Source of the DNA: Lentisphaerota bacterium
GTDB lineage: Bacteria; Verrucomicrobiota; Lentisphaeria; Oligosphaerales; Oligosphaeraceae
NCBI GenBank assembly: GCA_012799755.1
Contig: JAAZKQ010000693.1
Span: 1 to 5,543, forward strand
DNA length: 5,543 bases
Reading direction: 5' to 3'
The position numbers and the translations under genes were made by a program. Under the pieces are notes generated by a model that ran no database searches, was not told where the DNA came from, and was given only the letters and a program-made list of their open reading frames with translations. Shown here piece after piece: positions 1 to 5,543 of the stretch. The first letter of the stretch is position 1; every line of letters begins with the position of its first letter.

Positions 1-22
1 AACACCTTGCATGGGTTCCATT

Positions 23-67
23 GCCCCTTTGGCCCCAGTCAGCTTTGCCGACTGGGGCCAAAGGGGC
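23..67. repeat. Perfect 18-bp inverted repeat (strong hairpin, candidate terminator)
   Basis: The arm at 23-40 is the exact reverse complement of 50-67, separated by a 9-nt loop at 41-49. The arms are GC-rich, containing GGCCCCAGTC and its complement, so the RNA stem would be very stable. It lies about 265-310 nt beyond the phosphofructokinase stop. Neither side has a poly-T tract: the leftward transcript continues AATGGAACC and the rightward one CGAGGAAC. It could stop transcription bidirectionally without a U-run, protect the mRNA 3' end, or be an interspersed palindromic repeat. The hairpin is directly seen; the role is inferred. Confidence 0.6.
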
Positions 68-86
68 CGAGGAACACGAACATAAA

Positions 87-162
87 CGACGCTCCACCCA
101 GGGCGTCGCTCCGCCTTTGGCGTCGCTTTGCCCTGGGCTATCATCGTTCGCGCTTTCAGCGC
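87..162. repeat. Composite palindromic intergenic element
   Basis: CCCAGGGC (97-104) pairs with GCCCTGGG (130-137). Inside this lies a nested hairpin, CGCC (112-115), TTT, GGCG (119-122), and two exact copies of GGCGTCGCT (102-110 and 119-127). CGACGC at 87-92 can pair with either copy of GCGTCG. Directly after comes GCGCT-TTC-AGCGC (150-162), a separate 5-bp hairpin. This dense, modular palindrome structure is typical of REP-like interspersed intergenic repeats. From memory it resembles sequences that recur in genomes of Lentisphaerota and Verrucomicrobiota, but only one copy is in this window, so that identity is unverified. Confidence 0.5.
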
Positions 163-260
163 TCAAATGCCAGGGAGAAGACGTTTTGCGGCCGGGCAGT
201 TAAAATGACCGCAGAGACGGCGAGTATCAATGGGCAACTGGCGGGGTGATGTCACGCTGA

Positions 261-273
261 GGGCTGTGAGCCC
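261..273. repeat. Small GC-rich hairpin downstream of pfk
   Basis: GGGCT (261-265) and AGCCC (269-273) form a perfect 5-bp stem with a 3-nt loop, about 60-70 nt past the phosphofructokinase stop codon. No T-tract follows on the minus strand (it reads TCAGCGTGAC), so calling it a terminator would be weak. It may be only a chance palindrome in GC-rich DNA. Confidence 0.25.
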
Positions 274-306
274 GCAGCACGGCCGGGAGATAGGCGTTTG
301 ACGGAG

Positions 307-340
307 TCAGGGCACGCCGCCCGTCAGGGCTCAGGGCACG
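307..340. repeat. Short direct repeats spanning the pfk stop codon
   Basis: TCAGGGCACG occurs at 307-316 and again at 331-340, and a third partial copy, TCAGGGC, lies at 324-330. On the coding strand this reads CGTGCCCTGA, with the first copy containing the TGA stop of the phosphofructokinase gene and the others repeating it just downstream. The likeliest origin is slippage or a small local duplication at the 3' end of the gene. No function is evident. Confidence 0.45.
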
Positions 341-1524
341 TCACCCATGCAGGAGCCGAGAAGACGTGCGGTCTTGATCCATGGGTGGTCTTCCGGCACG
401 GTGCGTACATGCCCGGCAACGTCCTTGAGCGGTACGGGGACGCAATCGTCACCACGTACGGCAACCATGACATCGTACTCGCGCTCGGCGATAAGTTCGC
501 CGGCCATCGCGCCGAGCCGCGTGCAAAGCAGCCGGTCAGCGGGAGTGGGGGTGCCGCCGCGCTGGATGTGGCCGAGTTGGGTCATGCGCGCCTCGATGCC
601 GGTGAGCTGCTGGAGTTCACGGACGATGCGGCTGACTCTGGGTTCGCGTATCATGAGGGGCTTTTGCGGCAACTTCGTGGAATCGTCGGACCCGTTGTCA
701 TCGGAACCGTTATCGCCGTTCTGCTTGCCGTTTTTCTTCTGTGGCTTGGCGTCATCGTCATCATCTTCGTCCTCGGGCTTTTCATCAACAGCGATGGCGC
801 CTTCGGCTACAGCGACGATGGAGAAGCGTTTGCCGCGATGCCGGCGGGCGTTGAGGTAATCGGCGATGGCGTGAATGTCATACTTGATTTCCGGGATCAG
901 GATGACGTCAGCACCGCCGGCGATGCCGGCACCGAGCGCCAACCAGCCGGCGGAGTGCCCCATGATTTCGACGGCGATCAGGCGGTGGTGGCTGCTGGCG
1001 GTGGTGTGAAGGCGGTCAATCGCCTCTGTGGCGATACACTTGGCGGTGTCGTAGCCGAAACAGGTGTCGGTTAGAACCACGTCATTATCAATCGTTTTTG
1101 GCAGCGTAATGATATTGAGGCCCTTTTGCGAGAGGCGGTAGGCGTTTTTCTGCGTGCCGTTGCCACCCAAGCAGACGACGCAGTCGAGATTAAGCCTTTG
1201 GGCGTTGGCGACGGCGACATCGGTCATGTCCATGACGGTGCCGCCCATGTTCATCTTGTGCGGTTTGTCACGATTTGATCCGAGGATCGTGCCTCCGAGC
1301 GTGATGATGCCGCTCACGGTGCGGTCGTCAAGCTGGACATAGCGGTTTTCAACGAGGCCGCGGAAGCCGTCGTGAAAGCCGACGACCTGGATGCCGTAGT
1401 GCATGGCCGATTTGGCCACAGCGCGTATGGCTGCGTTAAGACCCGGGCAGTCGCCGCCGGCGGTCAGTATGCCGATGCTGCGTGGTGCCGTTTTGCCGTT
1501 TTTTCTTTTGCCGTTGGTGTTCAA
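331..1524 (-). CDS. pfkA: 6-phosphofructokinase (PfkA superfamily) with acidic insertion
   Basis: Cytoplasmic enzyme (397 aa) phosphorylating fructose 6-phosphate to fructose 1,6-bisphosphate, the committed step of glycolysis. Seen: phosphate-binding GGDCPGLNAAIR (23-34), GGNGT (120-124), PKTIDND (142-148) with the catalytic Asp146, Arg181, MGH (188-190), Glu241, and R-x5-GHIQRGG (313-324) supplying Arg313, His319 and Arg322. These match E. coli Arg162, Met169, Glu222, Arg243, His249 and Arg252 by alignment. The donor-site pair is Gly123 (E. coli Gly104, ATP-type) plus Lys143 (position 124, Lys in PPi enzymes). That mix is known in ATP-using trypanosome PFK, so ATP is the best guess. Asn122 replaces the usual Asp103. 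Residues 249-283 are an acidic Asp/Asn/Gly/Ser/Lys-rich insertion. The start is TTG, overlapping the ppk stop as TTGA. No other start codon is available before an upstream in-frame stop at 1567-1569, and no Shine-Dalgarno is seen, so translation is probably coupled to ppk. Donor specificity (ATP, PPi or polyphosphate) cannot be settled from sequence. Confidence 0.93.
   Translation of the reverse strand: MNTNGKRKNGKTAPRSIGILTAGGDCPGLNAAIRAVAKSAMHYGIQVVGFHDGFRGLVENRYVQLDDRTVSGIITLGGTILGSNRDKPHKMNMGGTVMDMTDVAVANAQRLNLDCVVCLGGNGTQKNAYRLSQKGLNIITLPKTIDNDVVLTDTCFGYDTAKCIATEAIDRLHTTASSHHRLIAVEIMGHSAGWLALGAGIAGGADVILIPEIKYDIHAIADYLNARRHRGKRFSIVAVAEGAIAVDEKPEDEDDDDDAKPQKKNGKQNGDNGSDDNGSDDSTKLPQKPLMIREPRVSRIVRELQQLTGIEARMTQLGHIQRGGTPTPADRLLCTRLGAMAGELIAEREYDVMVAVRGDDCVPVPLKDVAGHVRTVPEDHPWIKTARLLGSCMGDVP
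676..780 (-). other. Acidic low-complexity insertion inside PFK (residues 249-283)
   Basis: The segment has an Asp/Glu block (251-258), then a Lys/Gln/Asn-rich part, then NGSDD twice in tandem (272-276 and 277-281). It sits eight residues after the active-site Glu241 and before the conserved GHIQRGG motif, where shorter family members have a simple surface loop. The two NGSDD units differ at three of five codons by synonymous changes (GGT/GGG, GAT/GAC, GAC/GAT), so the repeat is not a fresh DNA slippage product. It is most likely a disordered, solvent-exposed loop. A regulatory or cation- or polyamine-binding role is only a guess. Confidence 0.7.
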
Positions 1525-3710
1525 GGTGTTGTGTCCGTTTGTGGGTTGCGTTTTCGGTGATAGGGTTCAAGCATGGTGGGTTTCGTCTGTTCCAGGAGGC
1601 GTGCGGCGGTTTTAGCCCGTTTGTACAGCTCCTCCTGAGCCCTGACAGGCTGCTCCTTGCCGCGGGCAACGGCGAGACGGTAGTCTCCGTCGGGACAAAG
1701 TATACGCGCTTTCACGCGGTCGGTGAAGTAGATGTCGAGGGCGGCGAGAAGTTTTTTTCGTGGTCCGGGTGCGAGCACGGGGATCATGAGTTCGACGCGC
1801 TTGTCGAGGTTGCGCGTCATCATGTCGGCGCTGGAGATGTAGAGGTCGTCCAAGCCGCCGTTGCGGAAGCGGAAAATACGGGCATGTTCAAGGTAGTAGT
1901 CCACGATGCTCACGACAGTGATATTTTCGCTCATGCCGGGGATACCCGGCTTGAGGCAGCAGATGCCACGCACATTCAGCTTGATTTTCACGCCGGCCCT
2001 GGAGGCGTCGTAGAGGGCAGCAATAATGCCGTCATCACTGAGCGAATTCATCTTCATCGTGATTTCAGCTTTTTCGTTGTTGCGGGCGCGTTCGGTTTCG
2101 TTGGTGATGAGTTTGAGTATGGTGGAACGGATGGAGAAGGGCGCCATTTCAAGGCGGCGCAGCGATTGCGGGTGCGAGTAGCCGGTGATAGCGTTGAAAA
2201 CGTCGGAGGCGTCCGCTCCGAAGTCGTTGCGACAGGTGAAGAAACCGACATCGCTATACAGCGCGGCCGTTTTTTCGTTGTAGTTGCCGGTGCCGAAATG
2301 CACATAACGCACGATGCCCTGCCGCTCGCGGCGGACAACCAGACAGACCTTTGCGTGCGTCTTGAGCGAACGAACGCCGTAGACGACATGCACCCCTGCG
2401 AGTTCAAGCCTGCGGGCCTGCGAGATGTTGCGCGCCTCGTCAAAGCGCGCCCTCAGTTCAATGAGAACAGTGACGTACTTGCCGACTTGCGCAGCGCGGA
2501 TCAGCGCCTCCACGATGGCGCTCTGCGAGGCCGTGCGGTACAGCACCTGTTTGATGGCCAGCACTTGCGGGTCGTCAGCCGCGTCGCTGATGAATTTTAC
2601 GACGGGGTCAAACGATTCGTAAGGATGCACAAGTAATATATCGCCCTGCGCTATCTGTGTAAACATACACTCTTTCATATCAACGTCGGGGGAGGGGACC
2701 GGCGCCCATTGTTCGGGGCGCAGAGACTCAAAACCATCCGTCTGGACGATTGCCATGAAGCTGCGCAGCTCCAATGGGCCGTCCACATAATAGACGTCTG
2801 CCTGGCTAAGGTCGAGCTGTTTCGTCATCGCGCTCATCAGTGCGCGCGAGGCGCTGCGGTGTATTTCGAGGCGTATGCATTCCGTTTCCAGGCGATCATC
2901 AAGCAGGTCCTGCATACCCACGAGCAGGTCGGATGACAAATCCTCCCGCAGTTCAATATCGGCGTTGCGCGTAACCCTGAACGGCACGCATTCGCGAACG
3001 GACTGGCCTTCCATGATCGCGGCGATTTGCCAAGCCACGACTTGTTCAATCGGGATGAAGACGGCGCGGCCCGCAGTGTCCGGGATTCTGATGAAGCGCG
3101 GGAGCTTTGGCCCCAGTGGGATGAAGGCCAGGCGCGGGTCTTCGCCCGGCGTAGCGGGGTCAAGCAGGGCGGCGCAGTGCAACAGCAGCCCCGCCGGGCG
3201 GAAGGGGCGGTCGGCGTCCACCCCGACGGGAGAAATGAGCGGGAAAATGTTGTCCATGAACTCGCGTTCCAGCCATTTGCGTTGTTCGTCGCTGAGGGCG
3301 TCAACACTTTCCAGCAGGACGAAACCGTGGTCGGCGAGCTCCTTTGCAAGGGACGCCAGCAGCTCATATTGGTCAGTCACCATTTTGCGCATGCGGCGCG
3401 TGACGGCAACGAGCTGTTGGCGCGGCGTCATGCCGGAGGGGTCGGTGCGGCGGATTTTGGCCGCGACCAGCAGTTTAAGCCCGCCGACGCGAACCATGCA
3501 GAACTCGTCCAGGTTGGAGCCGGTAATGGAGAGGAATTTCAGGCGCTCAAGCAGTGGTACCGCCGGATTGCATGCTTCAAGGAGCACGCGCTGGTTGAAC
3601 TCAAGCCAGCTGAGCTCCCGATTCAGGAATTCGTTGGCGGCGGGTGTGGATGAGGTTTTTTCTTTTTCATTGTCATGGCGATTGGCGTCGTTGTGTCTAT
3701 TCCTGGTCAT
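1521..3710 (-). CDS. ppk1: Polyphosphate kinase 1
   Basis: Reversibly transfers the gamma-phosphate of ATP to a growing inorganic polyphosphate chain. The protein is 729 aa (E. coli PPK is 688) and full length. Order: an Asn/Asp/Lys-rich N-terminal tail (1-26), the N-terminal domain opening FLNRELSWLEFNQRVL (28-43) and the GSNLDEF motif (64-70), a middle domain, then two phospholipase-D-like catalytic domains. His452 in THAKVCLV is the expected phosphohistidine. His471 (HFGTGNYNEKTA) and His609 (YLEHAR) follow at the same spacings as E. coli His435, His454 and His592. Arg392 (YRTA) and Arg422 (RFDEARN), which bind Mg/phosphate, also match. The C-terminal tail (about 710-729) is Lys/Arg/Pro/Thr-rich. 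The ATG lies inside the last codons of the upstream phosphatase gene (14-nt overlap), and its stop overlaps the pfk TTG. The start is preceded by GCCACCTCT rather than a Shine-Dalgarno, so re-initiation or coupling is likely. No later Met precedes the conserved opening, which supports this start. Confidence 0.97.
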   Translation of the reverse strand: MTRNRHNDANRHDNEKEKTSSTPAANEFLNRELSWLEFNQRVLLEACNPAVPLLERLKFLSITGSNLDEFCMVRVGGLKLLVAAKIRRTDPSGMTPRQQLVAVTRRMRKMVTDQYELLASLAKELADHGFVLLESVDALSDEQRKWLEREFMDNIFPLISPVGVDADRPFRPAGLLLHCAALLDPATPGEDPRLAFIPLGPKLPRFIRIPDTAGRAVFIPIEQVVAWQIAAIMEGQSVRECVPFRVTRNADIELREDLSSDLLVGMQDLLDDRLETECIRLEIHRSASRALMSAMTKQLDLSQADVYYVDGPLELRSFMAIVQTDGFESLRPEQWAPVPSPDVDMKECMFTQIAQGDILLVHPYESFDPVVKFISDAADDPQVLAIKQVLYRTASQSAIVEALIRAAQVGKYVTVLIELRARFDEARNISQARRLELAGVHVVYGVRSLKTHAKVCLVVRRERQGIVRYVHFGTGNYNEKTAALYSDVGFFTCRNDFGADASDVFNAITGYSHPQSLRRLEMAPFSIRSTILKLITNETERARNNEKAEITMKMNSLSDDGIIAALYDASRAGVKIKLNVRGICCLKPGIPGMSENITVVSIVDYYLEHARIFRFRNGGLDDLYISSADMMTRNLDKRVELMIPVLAPGPRKKLLAALDIYFTDRVKARILCPDGDYRLAVARGKEQPVRAQEELYKRAKTAARLLEQTKPTMLEPYHRKRNPQTDTTP

Positions 3711-5286
3711 AGAGGTGGCAATGACGTCCGTACATCAACTCAAAAAGATCACCTTTCTCTGCAAGGGCCACCTGTTCCGCACTCGTTGCCACCCGGTGCG
3801 CCGGTATGCAAAGGAGGGATGTCTCGTCGAGTTCAAATCTGATTTTGCCGAGGCTGCGGTCGTGCACCCGACCGATTGCATCAGCGACACGCAGGATGGC
3901 GGCAAGCTTGCTGACGACCAGCCGGTCTTCATGCGGGAGCGCGCTGTACTCCGGGTGGCTGGCATTCGGCATGGCCTTGCGGTGGTATCGCGCAATCACG
4001 GCGATGAGTTCTATTTCTTCAGAGGCGAGGCCGGCGAACTCGGTGTTGCGTATAAGGTACATCGTGTGGAGGTGGTGGGAATGTGCGCTCACAAACATGC
4101 CGATGTCGTGCAGGAGCGCGGCCACCTCCAGGATCAGGCGATGGCGTTGCGTGCAGCCATGCTCCTCTTGCAGCAGGTCGAAGAGCTGGAGTGAGAGTTT
4201 CGCCACCTGTTCCGCATGGACCTCATCGTGCTGATACTTTCTGCCCGTGGCCCTGGCGATGCGCAGCACGTGCTTGCGCATCGTGTTGGTCCATGGCGTG
4301 CCGTCCACGGCTTCCTCAAGCAAGCCGTGGCAGAAGGAGAGGCTGCTGATGCACACCGATTTGAGCGGTACGGCACGCGCCACGGATATGGCAATGCTCA
4401 GCGCCGGCGCGATCAGTTCGGCGTCCGAGTAGGACACGCGCCACTCGCGGACGATTTCCTCGGTAGATGCCTTCTCAATCTCTTTGAGCAGCGCATCAAG
4501 CTCATCCACGGTGACGGTTATCATGCCTGTGGCCGGGTCGAGTTCGACGGCACTATTCCTGTCCGGTCGCAGGCGTGCGCCGGCAAAGCGCATCTCGCGG
4601 CCCATCAGGAATAGCTTGACGGCCTTCACGTCGTCCACATTCTTGCACAGCTGCTCGGCGATTTCGTGTGTACGACCGTCTGCAAGCGCGACAAGCTGTC
4701 GCGGTCGGAAGTCGCCCTTTTCCATCTGTTGGCGTATCTGCAGCGAGCCCACGCTGTAGGTCTGCACGAAGCGAATTTCGCCGTCTTTGCGGCACAGCAT
4801 GCTGCAGGTCAGGCCGCCGACCTCAAGCACTGCCGCCTCGCCTTTTTCGTGGCTGCCGCTACCGCTGTTCTGCGAGCGAAACGCCAGATGGTAGTAATAA
4901 CAGATTTGCCCCTGATCGAGCAGGCGGAAAGCGATGTGCGTAATATTTGCCAGCCTGTCAAGGAAAACCGCGCTGTTGTCGGCCATGCTTAGCGTTGCCG
5001 TAGCCACGGCGGTGACCGATTCCGGTGGGATGCCGTACTCGTCAAGCAGTTTGTGGAAGGCCTTGAGGATTTGCACACATTGCTCCACCGTGGCATTCAA
5101 TATCCTGCTTGAGGTGACAATGTCGCGCCCGATGGGCACCGACTGCACGGCCTTTTCGAGGATATAGGTTTCTCCGGTGTAGCGTTTCTCCGCAATCAGC
5201 ATCCGAATGAACGTTGCGCCGATATCAATAACGGCGATCATGACCGGCGCTGCCTGTTCTTCCGCTGGGCTGCTGTGTTGTTCCAT
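3697..5286 (-). CDS. Divergent Ppx/GppA phosphatase with C-terminal HD domain
   Basis: This is a 529-aa two-part cytoplasmic protein. Residues about 16-320 have the ASKHA-fold Ppx/GppA layout: AVIDIGATFIRML (18-30), AVATATLSMADN (93-104), the second phosphate loop LEVGGLTCSML (154-164) and YSVGSLQIR (177-185). Residues about 340-529 match the HD domain of long Ppx/GppA proteins: HAEQVAKLSLQLF (from His357), LLHDIG (His393-Asp394), HSHHLH (402-407) and LRVADAIGR with Asp469, so its metal ligands look complete. The family hydrolyses polyphosphate and/or pppGpp. Here, however, the GSNS loop reads GATF, the usual ISG-x-EEAR segment carrying the catalytic Glu reads LLDQGQIC (122-129), and GGGSTE reads GGLTCS (157-162). 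Standard exopolyphosphatase activity is therefore doubtful, and ppx versus gppA cannot be decided. Adjacency to ppk favours a polyphosphate role, as enzyme or sensor. The start is ATG 5286; an internal Met16 (5241), nearer the conserved domain, is an alternative. Neither has a good Shine-Dalgarno, and no other ATG, GTG or TTG lies upstream in frame before the stop at 5431-5433. Confidence 0.88.
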   Translation of the reverse strand: MEQHSSPAEEQAAPVMIAVIDIGATFIRMLIAEKRYTGETYILEKAVQSVPIGRDIVTSSRILNATVEQCVQILKAFHKLLDEYGIPPESVTAVATATLSMADNSAVFLDRLANITHIAFRLLDQGQICYYYHLAFRSQNSGSGSHEKGEAAVLEVGGLTCSMLCRKDGEIRFVQTYSVGSLQIRQQMEKGDFRPRQLVALADGRTHEIAEQLCKNVDDVKAVKLFLMGREMRFAGARLRPDRNSAVELDPATGMITVTVDELDALLKEIEKASTEEIVREWRVSYSDAELIAPALSIAISVARAVPLKSVCISSLSFCHGLLEEAVDGTPWTNTMRKHVLRIARATGRKYQHDEVHAEQVAKLSLQLFDLLQEEHGCTQRHRLILEVAALLHDIGMFVSAHSHHLHTMYLIRNTEFAGLASEEIELIAVIARYHRKAMPNASHPEYSALPHEDRLVVSKLAAILRVADAIGRVHDRSLGKIRFELDETSLLCIPAHRVATSAEQVALAEKGDLFELMYGRHCHLYDQE

Positions 5287-5401
5287 ATCTATGCGAGTGA
5301 ATGTGCCTATCCCAAGGGTGATTGACGAGAGAACTCTTTGACAAAACGCGTTCGTATCTTTAATCTGATTGCCGACAAGCGCCCTGTCTAGTAAAGAAAG
5401 T

Positions 5402-5411
5402 AGAATATTCT
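5402..5411. promoter_or_regulatory. Perfect 10-bp palindrome AGAATATTCT
   Basis: AGAATATTCT reads identically on both strands, about 116-125 nt upstream of the first start codon. A short AT-rich palindrome in a leader is a plausible dimeric-regulator site, but at this length chance occurrence is also plausible. Confidence 0.25.
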
Positions 5412-5430
5412 CCGATTGTAACTGGAAAAC

Positions 5431-5485
5431 TTAAACGCACACTTTTTGTGCCGTTAATTCTGCAAATTGCGAGGTGTGCGTTTAA
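5431..5485. repeat. 12-bp perfect inverted repeat upstream of the operon
   Basis: TTAAACGCACAC (5431-5442) and GTGTGCGTTTAA (5474-5485) are exact reverse complements separated by 31 nt. The GTGTGC core recurs at 5502-5507, and the AAACGCA part recurs at 5520-5526. The layout suggests paired operator sites about four helical turns apart (43 bp arm to arm) or the edge of a repeated element. A long-loop RNA stem is possible only if transcription starts upstream of it. Confidence 0.5.
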
Positions 5486-5523
5486 TCCTGCGAATGAGCC
5501 AGTGTGCTTTTTCCTCTTCAAAC
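5447..5523. repeat. Imperfect 28-bp-period direct repeats
   Basis: The unit TGTGC-N2-TTAAT-Y-CTGC-R-AAT occurs at 5447-5467 and 5475-5495, with 17 of 21 positions identical. A weaker third copy starts exactly 28 nt later at 5503, keeping TGTGC and several downstream positions (about 13 of 21). The fixed register makes chance less likely. There are no unique spacers of CRISPR type. Regulator-binding iterons or an old tandem duplication are the main options. Confidence 0.4.
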
Positions 5524-5543
5524 GCATTTGTAGAGGCTCATCT

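Larger units (their letters stand above)
1..330. other. Gene-free region downstream of the operon
   Basis: No convincing gene lies here. The open frames on the plus strand are short, have no recognisable protein character and run through palindromic DNA. What the stretch does hold is a series of potential stem-loops: a perfect 18-bp hairpin at 23-67, a composite palindromic element at 87-162 and a small GC hairpin at 261-273. Short direct repeats adjoin the phosphofructokinase stop codon. No stem-loop is followed by a clear T-run on either strand, so a classical intrinsic terminator for the leftward operon is not evident. The region looks like non-coding DNA containing repetitive palindromes. 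The neighbouring gene to the left is outside the window. Confidence 0.7.
5287..5543 (-). promoter_or_regulatory. Operon leader and probable promoter region
   Basis: These 257 nt upstream of the first gene hold no recognisable coding sequence and look more AT-rich than the genes. As the only sizeable gap before the operon on the coding side, they should contain its promoter. I could not find a convincing -35/-10 pair with normal spacing on the minus strand; fragments such as TTACAA or TATTCT lack good partners. The stretch contains a 10-bp palindrome (5402-5411), a 12-bp inverted repeat (5431-5485) and 28-bp-period direct repeats (5447-5523), all candidates for regulator binding. The region upstream of 5543 is unseen. 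Confidence 0.4.

Noticed and set aside
7..249. An 80-codon plus-strand open frame in the left intergenic region
   Set aside because: It runs through the hairpins at 23-67 and 87-162, has no Shine-Dalgarno and no protein-like composition.
261..273. An intrinsic terminator for the operon
   Set aside because: The stem is only 5 bp and no T-tract follows on the minus strand.
298..1074. A 258-codon plus-strand frame with a hydrophobic stretch resembling a membrane segment
   Set aside because: It is antisense to pfk. The hydrophobic run is the complement of the acidic Asp/Glu codons (GAT/GAC read backwards as ATC/GTC), so it is an artefact.
1482..2636. A 384-codon open frame on the plus strand opposite the 3' half of ppk
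   Set aside because: It is the mirror of the strongly conserved PPK1 catalytic domains. The peptide shows no recognisable domain and the start has no supporting context.
2875..4194. A 439-codon open frame on the plus strand spanning the phosphatase/ppk junction
   Set aside because: It lies antisense to two well-supported genes. Its translation is Ser/Arg-rich with no family motif, and it is explained by the codon bias of the genes opposite.
5431..5523. A CRISPR array, because repeats recur at 28-bp intervals
   Set aside because: The units are contiguous and imperfect, with no unique spacers between identical repeats and no cas genes in view.

Overview
The window carries one compact three-gene operon, read entirely on the minus strand (right to left). 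In transcription order it encodes a Ppx/GppA-type phosphatase fused to an HD domain (5286-3697), polyphosphate kinase 1 (3710-1521) and a 6-phosphofructokinase of the PfkA superfamily (1524-331). The genes overlap by 14 nt and 4 nt, so they are very probably co-transcribed and translationally coupled. About 330 nt of gene-free, palindrome-rich DNA follows the operon at the left end. About 257 nt of AT-richer leader precedes it at the right end, and that leader holds inverted and direct repeats.

Functionally the operon joins inorganic polyphosphate metabolism to glycolysis. PPK1 makes polyphosphate from ATP, and all of its catalytic and substrate-binding residues are recognisable. The first gene would conventionally be the polyphosphate- or pppGpp-degrading partner, but several signature residues of its phosphatase half look replaced while its HD half is intact. 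The PFK has a Gly/Lys donor-site combination that does not cleanly match either the classical ATP or the classical PPi enzymes. It also carries an acidic, low-complexity insertion of about 35 residues just after an active-site glutamate. The unusual point is the operon logic: polyphosphate synthesis, a possibly repurposed polyphosphate sensor or hydrolase, and the committed step of glycolysis.

The organism is a bacterium with moderately GC-rich coding DNA. None of the three starts has a convincing Shine-Dalgarno sequence, and the last gene starts with TTG. The Ppx-HD style (IDIGA..IRM opening), the PFK clade (GGNGTQ, PKTIDND, MGH.AGW) and the palindromic intergenic element around 87-162 remind me of the PVC superphylum (Lentisphaerota, Verrucomicrobiota, Planctomycetota). 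That is memory-based inference, not proof. No tRNA, rRNA, CRISPR array, transposase or complete mobile element is visible.
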